The notes: generated from the letters alone by a model not told the origin. A stretch of DNA of 64,000 nucleotides from Microbacterium sp. SORGH_AS_0862 (GCF_030818795.1 NZ_JAUTAY010000001.1:2046001-2110000), one strand, 5' to 3'. Shown: positions 29,153 through 38,917, counted from the first letter of the stretch. Made by a program: numbers and translations.

Positions 29153-31268
29153 GTGGCACAAGAAGTGCTCACCGACCTCAACAAGGTCCGCAACATCGGC
29201 ATCATGGCGCACATCGATGCCGGCAAGACGACGACGACCGAGCGCATCCTCTTCTACACGGGCGTCAACCACAAGATCGGTGAGACGCACGACGGCGCTG
29301 CGACCACCGACTGGATGGAGCAGGAGCAGGAGCGTGGCATCACGATCACCTCCGCCGCTGTCACCTGCTTCTGGAACAAGAACCAGATCAACATCATCGA
29401 CACCCCCGGCCACGTGGACTTCACGGTCGAGGTCGAGCGTTCGCTGCGCGTGCTCGACGGTGCCGTCGCCGTCTTCGACGGCAAGGAGGGCGTCGAGCCC
29501 CAGTCCGAGACGGTGTGGCGTCAGGCCGACAAGTACGACGTGCCGCGTATCTGCTTCGTCAACAAGATGGACAAGCTGGGCGCCGACTTCTACTTCACCG
29601 TCGACACGATCGTGAACCGCCTCAAGGCCAAGCCGCTCGTGCTGCAGCTGCCCATCGGTGCCGAGAACGACTTCGTCGGTGTCATCGACCTCGTCGAGAT
29701 GCGTGCTCTGGTGTGGCCCGGCGATGCCAAGGGTGACGTCACCATGGGCGCGAAGTACGAGATCCAGGAGATCCCGGCCGATCTCGCCGACCGTGCTGCA
29801 GAGTACCGCGAGAAGCTGCTCGAGACGGTCGCCGAGAGCGACGAGGCGCTGCTCGAGAAGTACTTCGGCGGCGAGGAGCTCTCGCTGGCAGAGATCAAGG
29901 GCGCGATCCGCAAGCTCACGATCAACTCCGAGGTCTACCCGGTCCTGTGTGGCTCGGCGTTCAAGAACCGCGGCGTGCAGCCGATGCTGGACGCCGTCGT
30001 CGACTACCTCCCCTCGCCCCTGGACGTGCCCCGCCATCGAGGCGCACGACCCCAAGGACGAAGAGATCGTCATCGAGCGCCACGCCGACCGCGACGAGCC
30101 GTTCGCGGCCCTCGCGTTCAAGATCGTCACGCACCCCTTCTTCGGTCGTCTGACCTACATCCGCGTGTACTCGGGTCACCTCGACTCCGGTGCCCAGGTC
30201 GTGAACGCGACCAAGGGCAAGAAGGAGCGCATCGGGAAGATCTTCCAGATGCACGCCAACAAGGAGATGCCGGTCGACTCGGTTACCGCCGGTCACATCT
30301 ACGCGGTCATCGGTCTGAAGGACACCACCACCGGTGACACCCTCTCCGACAGCACCAATCAGGTCGTCCTCGAGTCGATGACGTTCCCGGAGCCGGTCAT
30401 CGAGGTCGCGATCGAGCCCAAGACCAAGGCCGACCAGGAGAAGCTGGGTCTCGCGATCCAGAAGCTCGCCGAAGAGGACCCGACGTTCCGCGTCGAGCAG
30501 AACGCCGAGACCGGTCAGACGGTCATCAAGGGCATGGGTGAGCTCCACCTCGACATCCTCGTGGACCGCATGAAGCGCGAGTTCAAGGTCGAGGCCAACG
30601 TCGGAAAGCCGCAGGTCGCGTACCGCGAGACGATCCGCAAGACCGTCGAGCGCCACGACTACACGCACAAGAAGCAGACCGGTGGTTCGGGTCAGTTCGC
30701 CAAGATCCAGTTCGCGCTGGAGCCCCTCGAGGTCACGGCGGACAAGACGTACGAGTTCGAGAACAAGGTCACGGGTGGCCGCATCCCGCGCGAGTACATC
30801 AGCCCCACCGACCAGGGCTTCCAGGACGCCATGAACGTCGGCGTGCTCGCCGGCTTCCCCATGGTGGGCGTGAAGGCGATCCTGCTCGATGGTGCCTCGC
30901 ACGACGTCGACTCCTCGGAGATGGCGTTCAAGATCGCGGGCTCCATGGGCTTCAAGGAGGCCGTCCGCAAGGCGAACCCCGTCATCCTCGAGCCGATCAT
31001 GGCCGTCGAGGTGCGTACTCCCGAGGAGTACATGGGTGACGTCATCGGCGACCTGAACTCCCGTCGCGGCCAGATCCAGTCGATGGAGGATGCGGCCGGC
31101 GTCAAGGTCGTCCGTGCCAACGTCCCGCTGTCCGAGATGTTCGGTTACATCGGTGACCTGCGTTCGAAGACTTCTGGCCGTGCTGTCTACTCCATGGAGT
31201 TCGACAGCTACGCCGAGGTCCCGCGCAACGTCATGGACGAGATCGTTCAGAAGACGAAGGGCGAGTAA
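29153..31268 (+). pseudogene. fusA: Elongation factor G gene, interrupted by a +1 base frameshift
   Basis: Two overlapping frames together give a complete EF-G: 29153 to ~30032 encodes the G domain ([25 protein letters not shown]) up to YLPSPLDVP, and the +1 frame from ~30033 continues [11 protein letters not shown] through domains II-V to 31268. Removing one C from the CCCC run at 30029-30032 gives 705 codons (704 aa), the expected length. EF-G drives ribosome translocation and is essential, and the rest shows no decay, so I judge this to be a sequencing or assembly error in a homopolymer. The GTG start follows AAGGAC. If real, the product stops at 394 aa. Confidence 0.9.
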
Positions 31269-31287
31269 TCTCCTCGGAGGTCTCGTC

Positions 31288-31317
31288 TGCGGACGGGGCG
31301 GTTTCGTCCCGTCCGCA
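31288..31317 (+). terminator. Terminator-like hairpin after fusA
   Basis: TGCGGACGGG (31288-31297) and CCCGTCCGCA (31308-31317) form a perfect 10-bp stem 19 nt after the fusA stop. It is followed by CTTCTGG and then a separate tuf promoter. Confidence 0.6.
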
Positions 31318-31349
31318 CTTCTGGCTCACAACTTCACACGACCCCTCTC

Positions 31350-31358
31350 TATTACACT
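31350..31358 (+). promoter_or_regulatory. tuf promoter -10 region
   Basis: TATTACACT contains overlapping -10 options TATTAC (31350) and TACACT (31353). A CACAACTTCAC stretch upstream is a weak -35. It gives tuf its own start within the str operon. Confidence 0.5.
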
Positions 31359-31432
31359 GAGAACAATCCCCGTAGTGAGCCGGTCGCAACCCAGCGACCG
31401 GAGTCTCTACACGACGTCCTGAGGAGGACCCA

Positions 31433-32626
31433 GTGGCTAAGGCCAAGTTCGAGCGGACCAAGCCGCACGTGAACATCGGAACGATCGGTCACGTCGACCA
31501 CGGCAAGACCACGCTCACCGCCGCGATCTCGAAGGTGCTCGCCGACAAGTTCCCGTCGGCCACCAACGTGCAGCGCGACTTCGCGTCGATCGACTCCGCT
31601 CCCGAAGAGCGCCAGCGCGGCATCACGATCAACATCTCGCACGTCGAGTACGAGACGCCCAAGCGTCACTACGCTCACGTCGACGCTCCCGGTCACGCTG
31701 ACTACATCAAGAACATGATCACCGGTGCCGCTCAGATGGACGGCGCGATCCTCGTGGTCGCCGCCACCGACGGCCCGATGGCTCAGACCCGCGAGCACGT
31801 GCTGCTGGCCAAGCAGGTCGGCGTGCCGTACCTGCTCGTCGCCCTGAACAAGAGCGACATGGTCGACGACGAGGAGATCCTGGAGCTCGTCGAGCTCGAG
31901 GTTCGCGAGCTGCTGTCGTCGCAGGACTTCGATGGCGACAACGCCCCCGTCGTCCGCGTCTCGGGCCTGAAGGCTCTCGAGGGTGACGAGAAGTGGGTCA
32001 ACTCGATCGTCGAGCTCATGGAAGCCGTCGACGAGTCCATCCCGGACCCGGTGCGCGACAAGGACAAGCCGTTCCTGATGCCCATCGAGGACGTCTTCAC
32101 GATCACCGGTCGTGGCACCGTCGTCACGGGCCGCGCCGAGCGTGGCACCCTGGCCATCAACTCCGAGGTCGAGATCGTCGGCATCCGTCCGACGCAGAAG
32201 ACGATCGTCACCGGTATCGAGATGTTCCACAAGCAGCTCGACGAGGCGTGGGCCGGCGAGAACTGTGGTCTGCTCCTTCGTGGCACCAAGCGTGACGACG
32301 TCGAGCGCGGCCAGGTCGTCGTCAAGCCCGGTTCGGTGACCCCGCACACCAACTTCGAGGGCACGGCGTACATCCTGTCCAAGGAGGAGGGCGGCCGTCA
32401 CAACCCGTTCTTCACGAACTACCGTCCGCAGTTCTACTTCCGTACCACGGACGTGACCGGCGTCATCACGCTGCCCGAGGGCACCGAGATGGTCATGCCC
32501 GGGGACACCACGGAGATGTCGGTCGAGCTCATCCAGCCGATCGCCATGGAAGAGGGCCTCGGCTTCGCGATCCGTGAGGGTGGCCGCACCGTCGGCGCCG
32601 GCACGGTGACCAAGATCCTCAAGTAA
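31433..32626 (+). CDS. tuf: Elongation factor Tu
   Basis: 397 residues, full length. The GTPase motifs are [19 protein letters not shown] and NKSDMVDD, and domains II and III follow to the C-terminal [11 protein letters not shown]. It delivers aminoacyl-tRNA to the ribosome. The GTG start has GAGGAGG upstream. A separate promoter and the terminator at 32641-32680 allow it to be made in excess of the rest of the operon. Confidence 0.98.
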   Translation: MAKAKFERTKPHVNIGTIGHVDHGKTTLTAAISKVLADKFPSATNVQRDFASIDSAPEERQRGITINISHVEYETPKRHYAHVDAPGHADYIKNMITGAAQMDGAILVVAATDGPMAQTREHVLLAKQVGVPYLLVALNKSDMVDDEEILELVELEVRELLSSQDFDGDNAPVVRVSGLKALEGDEKWVNSIVELMEAVDESIPDPVRDKDKPFLMPIEDVFTITGRGTVVTGRAERGTLAINSEVEIVGIRPTQKTIVTGIEMFHKQLDEAWAGENCGLLLRGTKRDDVERGQVVVKPGSVTPHTNFEGTAYILSKEEGGRHNPFFTNYRPQFYFRTTDVTGVITLPEGTEMVMPGDTTEMSVELIQPIAMEEGLGFAIREGGRTVGAGTVTKILK

Positions 32627-32640
32627 GTCCTTCGGACTTC

Positions 32641-32680
32641 GCCGACAGGGGTCGGGCCTTCGGGTCCGGCCCCTGTCGGC
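32641..32680 (+). terminator. str operon (tuf) terminator
   Basis: GCCGACAGGGG...TCGGGCC, loop TTCG, and the matching right arm ending CCCCTGTCGGC give an ~18-bp stem with two weak positions, 14 nt after the tuf stop and followed by ATTTG. It marks the left edge of the polysaccharide cluster. Confidence 0.85.
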
Positions 32681-32702
32681 ATTTGCGGAGTACGCCATCC
32701 GA

Positions 32703-32708
32703 TACGCT
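32703..32708 (+). promoter_or_regulatory. -10 hexamer TACGCT for the small membrane protein gene
   Basis: TACGCT ends 6 nt before the GTG at 32715. Leaderless arrangement. Confidence 0.45.
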
Positions 32709-32714
32709 CGTCTG

Positions 32715-33035
32715 GTGGCATCCCGATACCCCGTCTCGAAGCTGGCGCGCGCATTCGGGATCATCGCCATCGTGGATGCGCTGATCGCGGTGGCCGTGCC
32801 GCTGGGCATCGCTTTCGCCATGTATCGGGGCCTCACGTCCGACGTCCTCAGCACCCCGCTCATCGGTCTCGTGGGTGCGGCGATCGCGCTCATCGGCTTG
32901 ATCCTCTGTGTGCTCGGAGCGATCGCCGGAAGGGGTCAGCAGTCGGCGACGGTGATCATCGGCGCCCTCATGAACGCGGGAGTCCTCCTGGGGCTGGTCC
33001 TCGCGGTGTTCCTCCCGATGCTCACGGGGGCGTAG
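32715..33035 (+). CDS. Hypothetical small membrane protein
   Basis: 106 residues with three hydrophobic helices (about 14-37, 46-68 and 77-102) joined by short loops; a single RGQQS loop is polar. There is no recognised domain. It lies between the tuf terminator and a VanZ-like gene. The start is supported by the -10 hexamer at the fixed spacing. It may belong with the surface genes downstream, but nothing in the sequence proves it. Confidence 0.7.
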   Translation: MASRYPVSKLARAFGIIAIVDALIAVAVPLGIAFAMYRGLTSDVLSTPLIGLVGAAIALIGLILCVLGAIAGRGQQSATVIIGALMNAGVLLGLVLAVFLPMLTGA

Positions 33036-33057
33036 GAGGCTCCCAGGGCCGGTGCCC

Positions 33058-33063
33058 TAGTAT
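33058..33063 (+). promoter_or_regulatory. -10 hexamer TAGTAT for the VanZ-like gene
   Basis: TAGTAT lies about 40 nt before the chosen ATG, giving a short leader with a GGCGGGGA ribosome site. No clear -35 is visible. Confidence 0.35.
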
Positions 33064-33104
33064 TGCGGTTCAACGCATGCCACGGGGGACGGCGGGGAAT
33101 GAGC

Positions 33105-33650
33105 ATGTCGATGTCTGCGCATGAGACCGAGAGCCTGCTGGAGCAGTGGGGGAGAAGCGACTCCGCGCCCCGGAAGCCCGCTCCCAGCCGGCTGAGACTC
33201 GGTATCGCGCTGGCGGGCCTGCTCGCCTACGTCGGCGTCGTGCTCGCCGCCACACTATCGCCGACGCCCTTGGACGCGGGCTACGACGTCGCCATCGAGC
33301 GCTTCCTCGGAGTGCTGCATCGAAACGGAATCCCCGAGTGGTTCGGGTACAGCAAGCTGGAGTTCAGTGCGAACGTCGCGATGTTCGTCCCGCTCGGTTT
33401 CCTGCTCGCGCTCGCTCTGCCCCGCAAGGCGGTGTGGGCGGTCATCCTCATGATCCCGGCCTTCTCCGGGGCGATCGAGCTGTTCCAGGCCACATTCCTC
33501 GCGGCCCGCTTCGCTTCGGTGCTGGACGTCGTCGCAAACACCGCGGGGGGCTATCTGGGGGCGATCCTCGCGATCATACTCCGCGCGGTCGTCGACGCCC
33601 GCGACCGCAAGCTCATCGCCCGCGCCCTTTGGGAGCGTGGGGTGCGCTGA
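33105..33650 (+). CDS. VanZ-like family membrane protein
   Basis: 181 residues with four to five membrane helices. The VanZ signature is visible: LSPTPLD after the first helix, NVAMFVPLGFLLAL in the second, and IELFQATFLAARFASVLDVVANTAGGYLGA, in which the acidic IELFQ and DVVANT positions are typical. VanZ proteins are linked to low-level teicoplanin resistance and to surface polysaccharide loci, by an unknown mechanism. ATGs at 33099, 33105 and 33111 are all in frame; 33105 has the best spacing to GGCGGGGA. Confidence 0.8.
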   Translation: MSMSAHETESLLEQWGRSDSAPRKPAPSRLRLGIALAGLLAYVGVVLAATLSPTPLDAGYDVAIERFLGVLHRNGIPEWFGYSKLEFSANVAMFVPLGFLLALALPRKAVWAVILMIPAFSGAIELFQATFLAARFASVLDVVANTAGGYLGAILAIILRAVVDARDRKLIARALWERGVR

Positions 33651-33696
33651 GGCGCCCGCAGCGGGTCGGGTAGGCTGTTGCGGTGGGTGGGGGATC

Positions 33697-34794
33697 ATGA
33701 CTGGCGTTCTCGTTCATGAATGGCTCGCCCCGCGCGGCGGATCCGAGAACGTCTTCGAGGAACTCGGGCGCATCTTCCCCGACGCGGAACGCTTCTGCCT
33801 CTGGAACGCGAGCGAAGGCCGCTTCACGGATGTCGGAGAGACCTGGTTGGCGCGCACTCCCCTCCGCGGCAGGAAGGCGGCGGCGCTCCCCTTGATGCCT
33901 CTCGCCTGGCGGCAGCTTCCCGAGACGGACGCAGAGTGGGTGTTGTGCAGCAGTCATCTCTTCGCGCATCATGCTCGTTTCCGAGGACCCGCGCACAGCG
34001 CGCCCAAACTCGTGTACGCGCACACCCCGGCTCGGTACGTGTGGGTGCCTGAACTGGACGGTCGCGGCGGGGGCGCTGGAGCGCGAGCCGTTTCCCGCGC
34101 CTTGAAACCGCTCGATCGCAAACGCGCTCAGGAACCCGTCGCCATCGCCGCGAACAGTCGTTTCGTCGCGCAGCGGATCGCCGACACCTGGGAGCGCGAC
34201 TCCGTGGTCATTTATCCCCCGGTTGCCGTGGATCGTTTCCAGCGGCCCCCGGAGCTCAGCGCATCCGACGCATCACGCCTGGACACGCTACCCGGTCAGT
34301 TCCTTCTGGGGGTTTCGCGATTCGTGCCCTACAAGCAACTTGAACGGGTGATCGACGCGGGCGTGGCCGCGGGGCTCCCGGTCGTGCTGGCCGGGAGCGG
34401 CCCCGACGAGGCGCGCCTGCGCAGTATCGGCGAGACGCGCCATCCCGGTTCCGTGTTCTTCGTCGATCATCCCTCGACTGATCTGCTGAACGCGCTGTAC
34501 CGCCGCGCACTGTCGGTGGTGTTCGCGCCGATCGAGGACTTCGGCATCATCCCCGTCGAATCGATGGCCGCCGGCACGCCCGTCATCGCCAACGCGGTCG
34601 GGGGAGCCGCGGAGTCCGTCATCGATGGAGAGACCGGCGCGATCATCGCGTCGTGGACGCCAGAGGAGCTTCTCGCCGGGGTGGAACGTGCGACCGCTTC
34701 TCGCCCTGAGCGGTGTGTGGAGCGCGCCACGGAGTTCGGAGCGGATGTCTTCCACGAGCGGATCCGCTCGTGGATGCAGGAGTCTCTGTCGTGA
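33697..34794 (+). CDS. GT4-family glycosyltransferase
   Basis: 365 residues with a GT-B fold. The N-terminal acceptor half begins VLVHEWLAPRGGSENVFEEL. The C-terminal nucleotide-sugar half holds FLLGVSRFVPYKQLERVIDA and the GT4 E-x7-E motif in APIEDFGIIPVESMAAGTP. It is cytoplasmic and should transfer a nucleotide-activated sugar with retention of configuration; the sugar is unknown. GGGGG precedes the ATG. It overlaps the next glycosyltransferase by 4 nt (GTGA), so it begins an operon of at least three. Confidence 0.9.
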   Translation: MTGVLVHEWLAPRGGSENVFEELGRIFPDAERFCLWNASEGRFTDVGETWLARTPLRGRKAAALPLMPLAWRQLPETDAEWVLCSSHLFAHHARFRGPAHSAPKLVYAHTPARYVWVPELDGRGGGAGARAVSRALKPLDRKRAQEPVAIAANSRFVAQRIADTWERDSVVIYPPVAVDRFQRPPELSASDASRLDTLPGQFLLGVSRFVPYKQLERVIDAGVAAGLPVVLAGSGPDEARLRSIGETRHPGSVFFVDHPSTDLLNALYRRALSVVFAPIEDFGIIPVESMAAGTPVIANAVGGAAESVIDGETGAIIASWTPEELLAGVERATASRPERCVERATEFGADVFHERIRSWMQESLS

Positions 34795-35795
34795 CGGGAC
34801 AGACTGTGCTCGCGCGTCTGTTCGTGGATGACAGGTGGTCTGGGGCTCACGGCATCGGGCGATACGCATCCGAGGTGCTCTCCCGATTGAGTGTGCCGTG
34901 GCGCTCACTCGCGCTGCCGGGCCGGCCCTCGGGGCCGATGGAGCTTCTTCGTTCCGTTCCCGTGGAGCGAGACGATGCGCTCTACAGTCCCGGCTACAAC
35001 ACGTTCCTCGGCGTGCGGCAGCAGTTCGTCACGATCCACGATCTGATCCACCTCCGGGTATCCGGGGTGGAAGGATTGAAGTACAAGGCCTACTACACCG
35101 CCGCGCGAGCGCTCGTGCGCCGAAGCGGCCTGGTGTTCACGGTCTCCGAGGCTTCCGCGAACGACATCCGTGGCTGGCTGCGCGACGACGATGTCGAGAT
35201 CGTGAATACGCGAGGCGGATGCTCGCCCGCTTTCGTTCCGGACGGTGAAGCGGCGGATGAGGGGGCCCCGTACTTCCTGTTCGTCGGCAATCTCCGGGCC
35301 CACAAGAACATTCGGACGTTCTTGAACGCGCTCCGCGAGGTCGAAGCGCGCGGTGTCGTCGTCTTGCCGCAGTCGGAGCGTCCCGAGCTGTTCCGGCTGC
35401 TCGATGAGATGGGCGTCTCGAATCGTGTGCGGGTCGTCTCGTCGATCTCAGACGAGGAGCTGGCGACCCTGTACCGGGGAGCGGTCGCCCTCGTGTTCCC
35501 ATCGACGCTGGAGGGGTTCGGCCTGCCCGCGCTGGAGAGCATCCGATCGGGAACTCCCGTCGTCTACTGGCGCGGCTGCGATTCCGTGAGCGAGATCGTC
35601 GGACCGGCCGGCATCTCCGTAGCCGAGAGCCAGGACGCGGACGAGTGGGCGGGCGCGATGCAGCGAGCCGCGCACGAGGATCGTCGCATCCCTCCCGGGG
35701 CTGCTGAGCAGTTCAGCTGGGATCGGACGGCCTCGTCGATCAACAGAGCGCTGAGCGCGCGCCTCGGTGCGTCCGAGAGAGACGGGCAGCGATGA
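34791..35795 (+). CDS. GT4-family glycosyltransferase
   Basis: 334 residues, a shorter GT-B enzyme. The N-terminal half contains FVDDRWSGAHGIGRYASEVL and TIHDLIHL; the C-terminal half contains PYFLFVGNLRAHKNIRTFL and the E-x7-E motif in PSTLEGFGLPALES. This resembles mannosyl- and rhamnosyl-type transferases. The GTG overlaps the previous stop and its own stop overlaps the GT2 gene (ATGA), so the three are translationally coupled and probably extend one lipid-linked oligosaccharide. Confidence 0.9.
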   Translation: MTGQTVLARLFVDDRWSGAHGIGRYASEVLSRLSVPWRSLALPGRPSGPMELLRSVPVERDDALYSPGYNTFLGVRQQFVTIHDLIHLRVSGVEGLKYKAYYTAARALVRRSGLVFTVSEASANDIRGWLRDDDVEIVNTRGGCSPAFVPDGEAADEGAPYFLFVGNLRAHKNIRTFLNALREVEARGVVVLPQSERPELFRLLDEMGVSNRVRVVSSISDEELATLYRGAVALVFPSTLEGFGLPALESIRSGTPVVYWRGCDSVSEIVGPAGISVAESQDADEWAGAMQRAAHEDRRIPPGAAEQFSWDRTASSINRALSARLGASERDGQR

Positions 35796-36757
35796 ACATC
35801 AGGGTCGGCATCGTCACGGTGACGTACAACAGTGCGGCCGTGCTCCAGCCGTTCCTCGCTTCGGTCCGCGCGCAACTCGGGATCAGCGTGACGCTCTACG
35901 CCGTCGACAATGACTCGTCGGACGACTCCGTGGACCTGATCGAGAGCTGGGACAGTGGGGATGTCGCGCGCGTCGTGATCCGCAGTGGGGCGAACCTCGG
36001 TGTGGCCGAGGGAAACAACCTCGGGATCAGGCAGGCTCTCGCGGACGGGGTGGACTGGGTCCTCCTCCTCAACAACGACACCGAGTTCGAACCGACGATG
36101 ATCGCTGACCTCGTCGAGGCGGCGGCGTCGACGAGCGCGAGCATCGTGACCCCGATGATCGAGGGCGACGACCCGCCCGGCTCATTGTGGTTCGGGGCCG
36201 GTGTACTCCACCCCTGGCAGGGGTACCGGGCTACGCATGTCGGTGCGGGTTTGCCCTTCCCGGCGATATCCGAGGACTCACCCGTCACCCGGCCGACAGC
36301 GTATGCGCCCACGTGCGCTCTGCTGGTGGCCCCGGACGTCTTCGCCGCCGTAGGCCTCATGGACCCGTCCTACTTCGTCTACTTCGACGACGTCGACTTC
36401 TGCATTCGGGCGCGGCGCGCGGGCTGGGCCTACCAGGTGGCTTCGCACGTACGACTGCTGCATAAGGCAGGAAGCGTGACCGGCAAAGATCGAGGTGCCT
36501 TCACCGCACGCTGGGGAATCCGGAACTGGGTGCTCGTTGCCCGGCGGCATGCGACCTCGCCGGTGCAGAGAGCCGTCTCGCTGCTGTACATCCAGGCTCA
36601 CCTGCTCGCCGGCTCCGTGCGTGCCCGTGATCCGTTCTGGCGGATCCGCCTGCGTGAGCGCGCCTATCTCGAGGGGCTGCGCACTGCGCGCGAGAGCCGT
36701 GACATCCCGGGTGCAAGCGCTGGAGAGGTCGTCAGTCGGCCCGGCCCGATCCGATAA
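35792..36757 (+). CDS. GT2-family glycosyltransferase
   Basis: 321 residues with a GT-A fold: IVTVTYNSAAVLQPFL, YAVDNDSSDDSV, a GVAEGNNLGIRQAL donor loop, and the metal-binding LLNNDTEFEP. The FVYFDDVDFCIRARRAGW block is typical of rhamnosyltransferase-like GT2 enzymes. No membrane helix is evident apart from a possible C-terminal amphipathic segment. It is the third of three overlapping glycosyltransferase genes, and its TAA stop lies inside the promoter of the next gene. Confidence 0.9.
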   Translation: MNIRVGIVTVTYNSAAVLQPFLASVRAQLGISVTLYAVDNDSSDDSVDLIESWDSGDVARVVIRSGANLGVAEGNNLGIRQALADGVDWVLLLNNDTEFEPTMIADLVEAAASTSASIVTPMIEGDDPPGSLWFGAGVLHPWQGYRATHVGAGLPFPAISEDSPVTRPTAYAPTCALLVAPDVFAAVGLMDPSYFVYFDDVDFCIRARRAGWAYQVASHVRLLHKAGSVTGKDRGAFTARWGIRNWVLVARRHATSPVQRAVSLLYIQAHLLAGSVRARDPFWRIRLRERAYLEGLRTARESRDIPGASAGEVVSRPGPIR

Positions 36758-36760
36758 TCT
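36755..36760 (+). promoter_or_regulatory. -10 hexamer TAATCT for the acyltransferase gene, overlapping the GT2 stop
   Basis: TAATCT begins on the TAA stop of the GT2 gene and ends 6 nt before the ATG at 36767. Six Gs fill the gap. The gene may thus be read both from this leaderless promoter and by readthrough. Confidence 0.45.
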
Positions 36761-36766
36761 GGGGGG

Positions 36767-37315
36767 ATGCAGGTCAGCAACGTCTGGTGGCGTGCCATCA
36801 CACGGGTCTTCTACTATCCGCGGTTCGCCTCCCATGGGCGGCGCGGTGTCATCCGCCGACCCATTGCTCTCCTCAACCCCGGCGGCATCACGGTGGGTGA
36901 CAACCTCTTCGTGCGCGAGGGTGCTCGAATCGAGGCGGTCGTGCGCAAGGGAGTCCCGCGGGGGCGCATCGTGATCGGCAACAACGTCAGCATCGAGCAG
37001 GGGGCGCATATCGCGGCCAGCGGCACCATCATCATCGAGGATGATGTCGCGATCGCACCCCGCGGCACCATCATCGCCTCGACGCACCCGATCGGCGATC
37101 CTGCGGACGGCAATCGCGCATCACACGTGGAACTGGAACACAGCGTGGTGCACATCAAACGGCGCGTCCTTCTCGGGGCGAACGTCGTTGTGCTTCCCAA
37201 CGTGACGATCGGAGAGAACTCCGTCATCGGTGCAGGATCCGTCGTCACGCGCGACATCCCGCCCAACTCGGTCGCGGTCGGCTCCCCGGCGATCGTCATC
37301 CGGACCTTCGGCTGA
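36767..37315 (+). CDS. Hexapeptide-repeat acyltransferase (maltose O-acetyltransferase-like)
   Basis: 182 residues. A left-handed beta helix is indicated by imperfect hexapeptides: ITVGDN, IVIGNN, IEQGAH, IIIEDDVAI, LLGANVVVLP, VTIGEN and SVIGAGSVVT, ending AVGSPAIVI. The active-site His is likely in IIASTHPI. Enzymes of this class transfer an acetyl or similar group from acyl-CoA to a sugar, so it probably decorates the polysaccharide repeat. It is convergent with the flippase gene, with only 3 nt between stops. Confidence 0.85.
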   Translation: MQVSNVWWRAITRVFYYPRFASHGRRGVIRRPIALLNPGGITVGDNLFVREGARIEAVVRKGVPRGRIVIGNNVSIEQGAHIAASGTIIIEDDVAIAPRGTIIASTHPIGDPADGNRASHVELEHSVVHIKRRVLLGANVVVLPNVTIGENSVIGAGSVVTRDIPPNSVAVGSPAIVIRTFG

Positions 37316-37318
37316 CGA

Positions 37319-38917
37319 TCAGCGTCCTGTGAGGCGCCGCGCGAGGGCGGTCACGACGGCGCGTTCGGACTTCGGCACCACCACCGCCATCTGCCAGGCT
37401 ACGGCTCCCGCTGCGGCGATCACCGCGACGACAGCGCCCCATACGGTGCGAGCTGCACCCGACGCGCTCAGCGCGGCGACCGCCGCGACGATGGGAATCA
37501 GCGCCGGCGCGGGAACCCCCAGCGTCCAACGGAAAGCGTCTCCTGGTCGTAGCCCCGCGATGCGGGAGACGCGCACCGACCAGAAGCAGGTCAGCGTCGT
37601 GCCGAGCAGGGAGCCGAGGAAGACACCCAGGGCGACCCCGACGCCGCCGAGTGGAACCACCAGGATCAGGCTGAGCAGGAGGCTGGCGCCTGCGGAGACG
37701 ACGGGCGGGAAGATGAGTCGGGAGTGGGTCCGCGTCGCGATGAATCCAAGGGCGAGGGGGTTGGAAAGGAGCTGAGCGGTTCCGGCCGCGACGAGCAGGA
37801 TCCCGACGGCCCATACCTGGGGTGCCTCCGAGGCGTTTCCGTCGGCGACCACACCCAGGTACCAGGGCAGCACGGCGAGGGCACCGGCAGCAAGAGTGCA
37901 CAGCAGCGCCGAATGCATGCGCGTCGCGAGCACGATCTGTCGACCGACGTCCTCACGGCGGATGGCGTGCGTGCCTGCGAACTGCGGCAGGAGCGGCCCT
38001 GAAAGTGCGGACATCACTCCCGTCAACGCGGCCAGGACGACCGTGGCGAGGGAGTAGCCGACGAGGTCCTGGTAGGCGAAGCGCGCGACGATCAACGTGC
38101 TGAAACCGGAGGCCGCCAGCGAACATACGCTCCAGATGATGAGCGGCCCCGAGTAGCCAAGGACGCCGAAGACCCGGGAGAGGCGCGTCATCTCATCGTC
38201 GACGGTGCCGATGCCTGCGGCCGTCAATCGTGACGCGCTCCGGTTCACAAGACACACCATGATCACGGTGCCCGCCAGGAGCGGGAGTGCGTAGCCCGCC
38301 GCCGTCCAGGCCAAGTCCTTCGTGACGGCCGCAGCCGCGACGGCCAAGCCGAAGGCGAGCAGACGGGCCGGCGCGAGCACCCATGTCGGGATGAAGTTGC
38401 GTTGCAGCCCGGCGAAGTGGGCCGCGGCCGCGTTCGCGAGAAGAGTCGCGCCCTGTCCGATCGTGATGAGCACCAGCGTCAGCGCGCCTTCGGCCGCGAG
38501 CGGGCCGGGGATGGCAGGCACGAACGTGCCCAGGAACACGGCGAAGACGGACGCGAAGGCGAGAAAGAGCATCACGACGGTCGTCGACACGATCAGGCCC
38601 GATCGCGCCACCCGCCGCACGGCCCCCGTGTCGCCCATCGCCACCGCTCGAGCGGTTATCGCCTGCATCGTGGTGGGCACGCCCGCGTCGAGATACGCGA
38701 GATACGCGCCGATGCTGAAGACGAGCGCCCAGACGGCGTAGAGAGTGTTGTCGAGCAGAAGGACCAGGGCGAGCGGCAACGCGATGGTCAATCCACTGGT
38801 GGATGCACTACGCAGGACGTTGGCCAGCCCGTTGCGTGCCAGGACGCCTCGCACACCGGGAGTACCGACCGCGGGGGGCGTGCTCTGCGCCTGGGGGCGA
38901 TGCGCCGGTTCTGTCAT
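37319..38917 (-). CDS. Polysaccharide flippase (Wzx/MATE-like oligosaccharide translocase)
   Basis: 532 residues and about 12-14 membrane helices, with the N-terminal signature VLARNGLANVLRSASTSG and LDAGVPTTMQAITARAVAMGD typical of the polysaccharide-transporter (MVF) superfamily. It should flip a lipid-linked oligosaccharide across the membrane. Its start lies 1 nt after the stop of the polymerase gene on the same strand, so the two form an operon read from 40214. No unusual residues were seen. Confidence 0.87.
   Translation of the reverse strand: MTEPAHRPQAQSTPPAVGTPGVRGVLARNGLANVLRSASTSGLTIALPLALVLLLDNTLYAVWALVFSIGAYLAYLDAGVPTTMQAITARAVAMGDTGAVRRVARSGLIVSTTVVMLFLAFASVFAVFLGTFVPAIPGPLAAEGALTLVLITIGQGATLLANAAAAHFAGLQRNFIPTWVLAPARLLAFGLAVAAAAVTKDLAWTAAGYALPLLAGTVIMVCLVNRSASRLTAAGIGTVDDEMTRLSRVFGVLGYSGPLIIWSVCSLAASGFSTLIVARFAYQDLVGYSLATVVLAALTGVMSALSGPLLPQFAGTHAIRREDVGRQIVLATRMHSALLCTLAAGALAVLPWYLGVVADGNASEAPQVWAVGILLVAAGTAQLLSNPLALGFIATRTHSRLIFPPVVSAGASLLLSLILVVPLGGVGVALGVFLGSLLGTTLTCFWSVRVSRIAGLRPGDAFRWTLGVPAPALIPIVAAVAALSASGAARTVWGAVVAVIAAAGAVAWQMAVVVPKSERAVVTALARRLTGR

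Noticed and set aside
29153..31268. A genuine fusA pseudogene or programmed frameshift.
   Set aside because: The gene is essential and otherwise perfectly conserved, and the zero frame has no nearby stop after the CCC-C site, so an assembly or sequencing error is preferred. It is kept as a finding because reads are needed.
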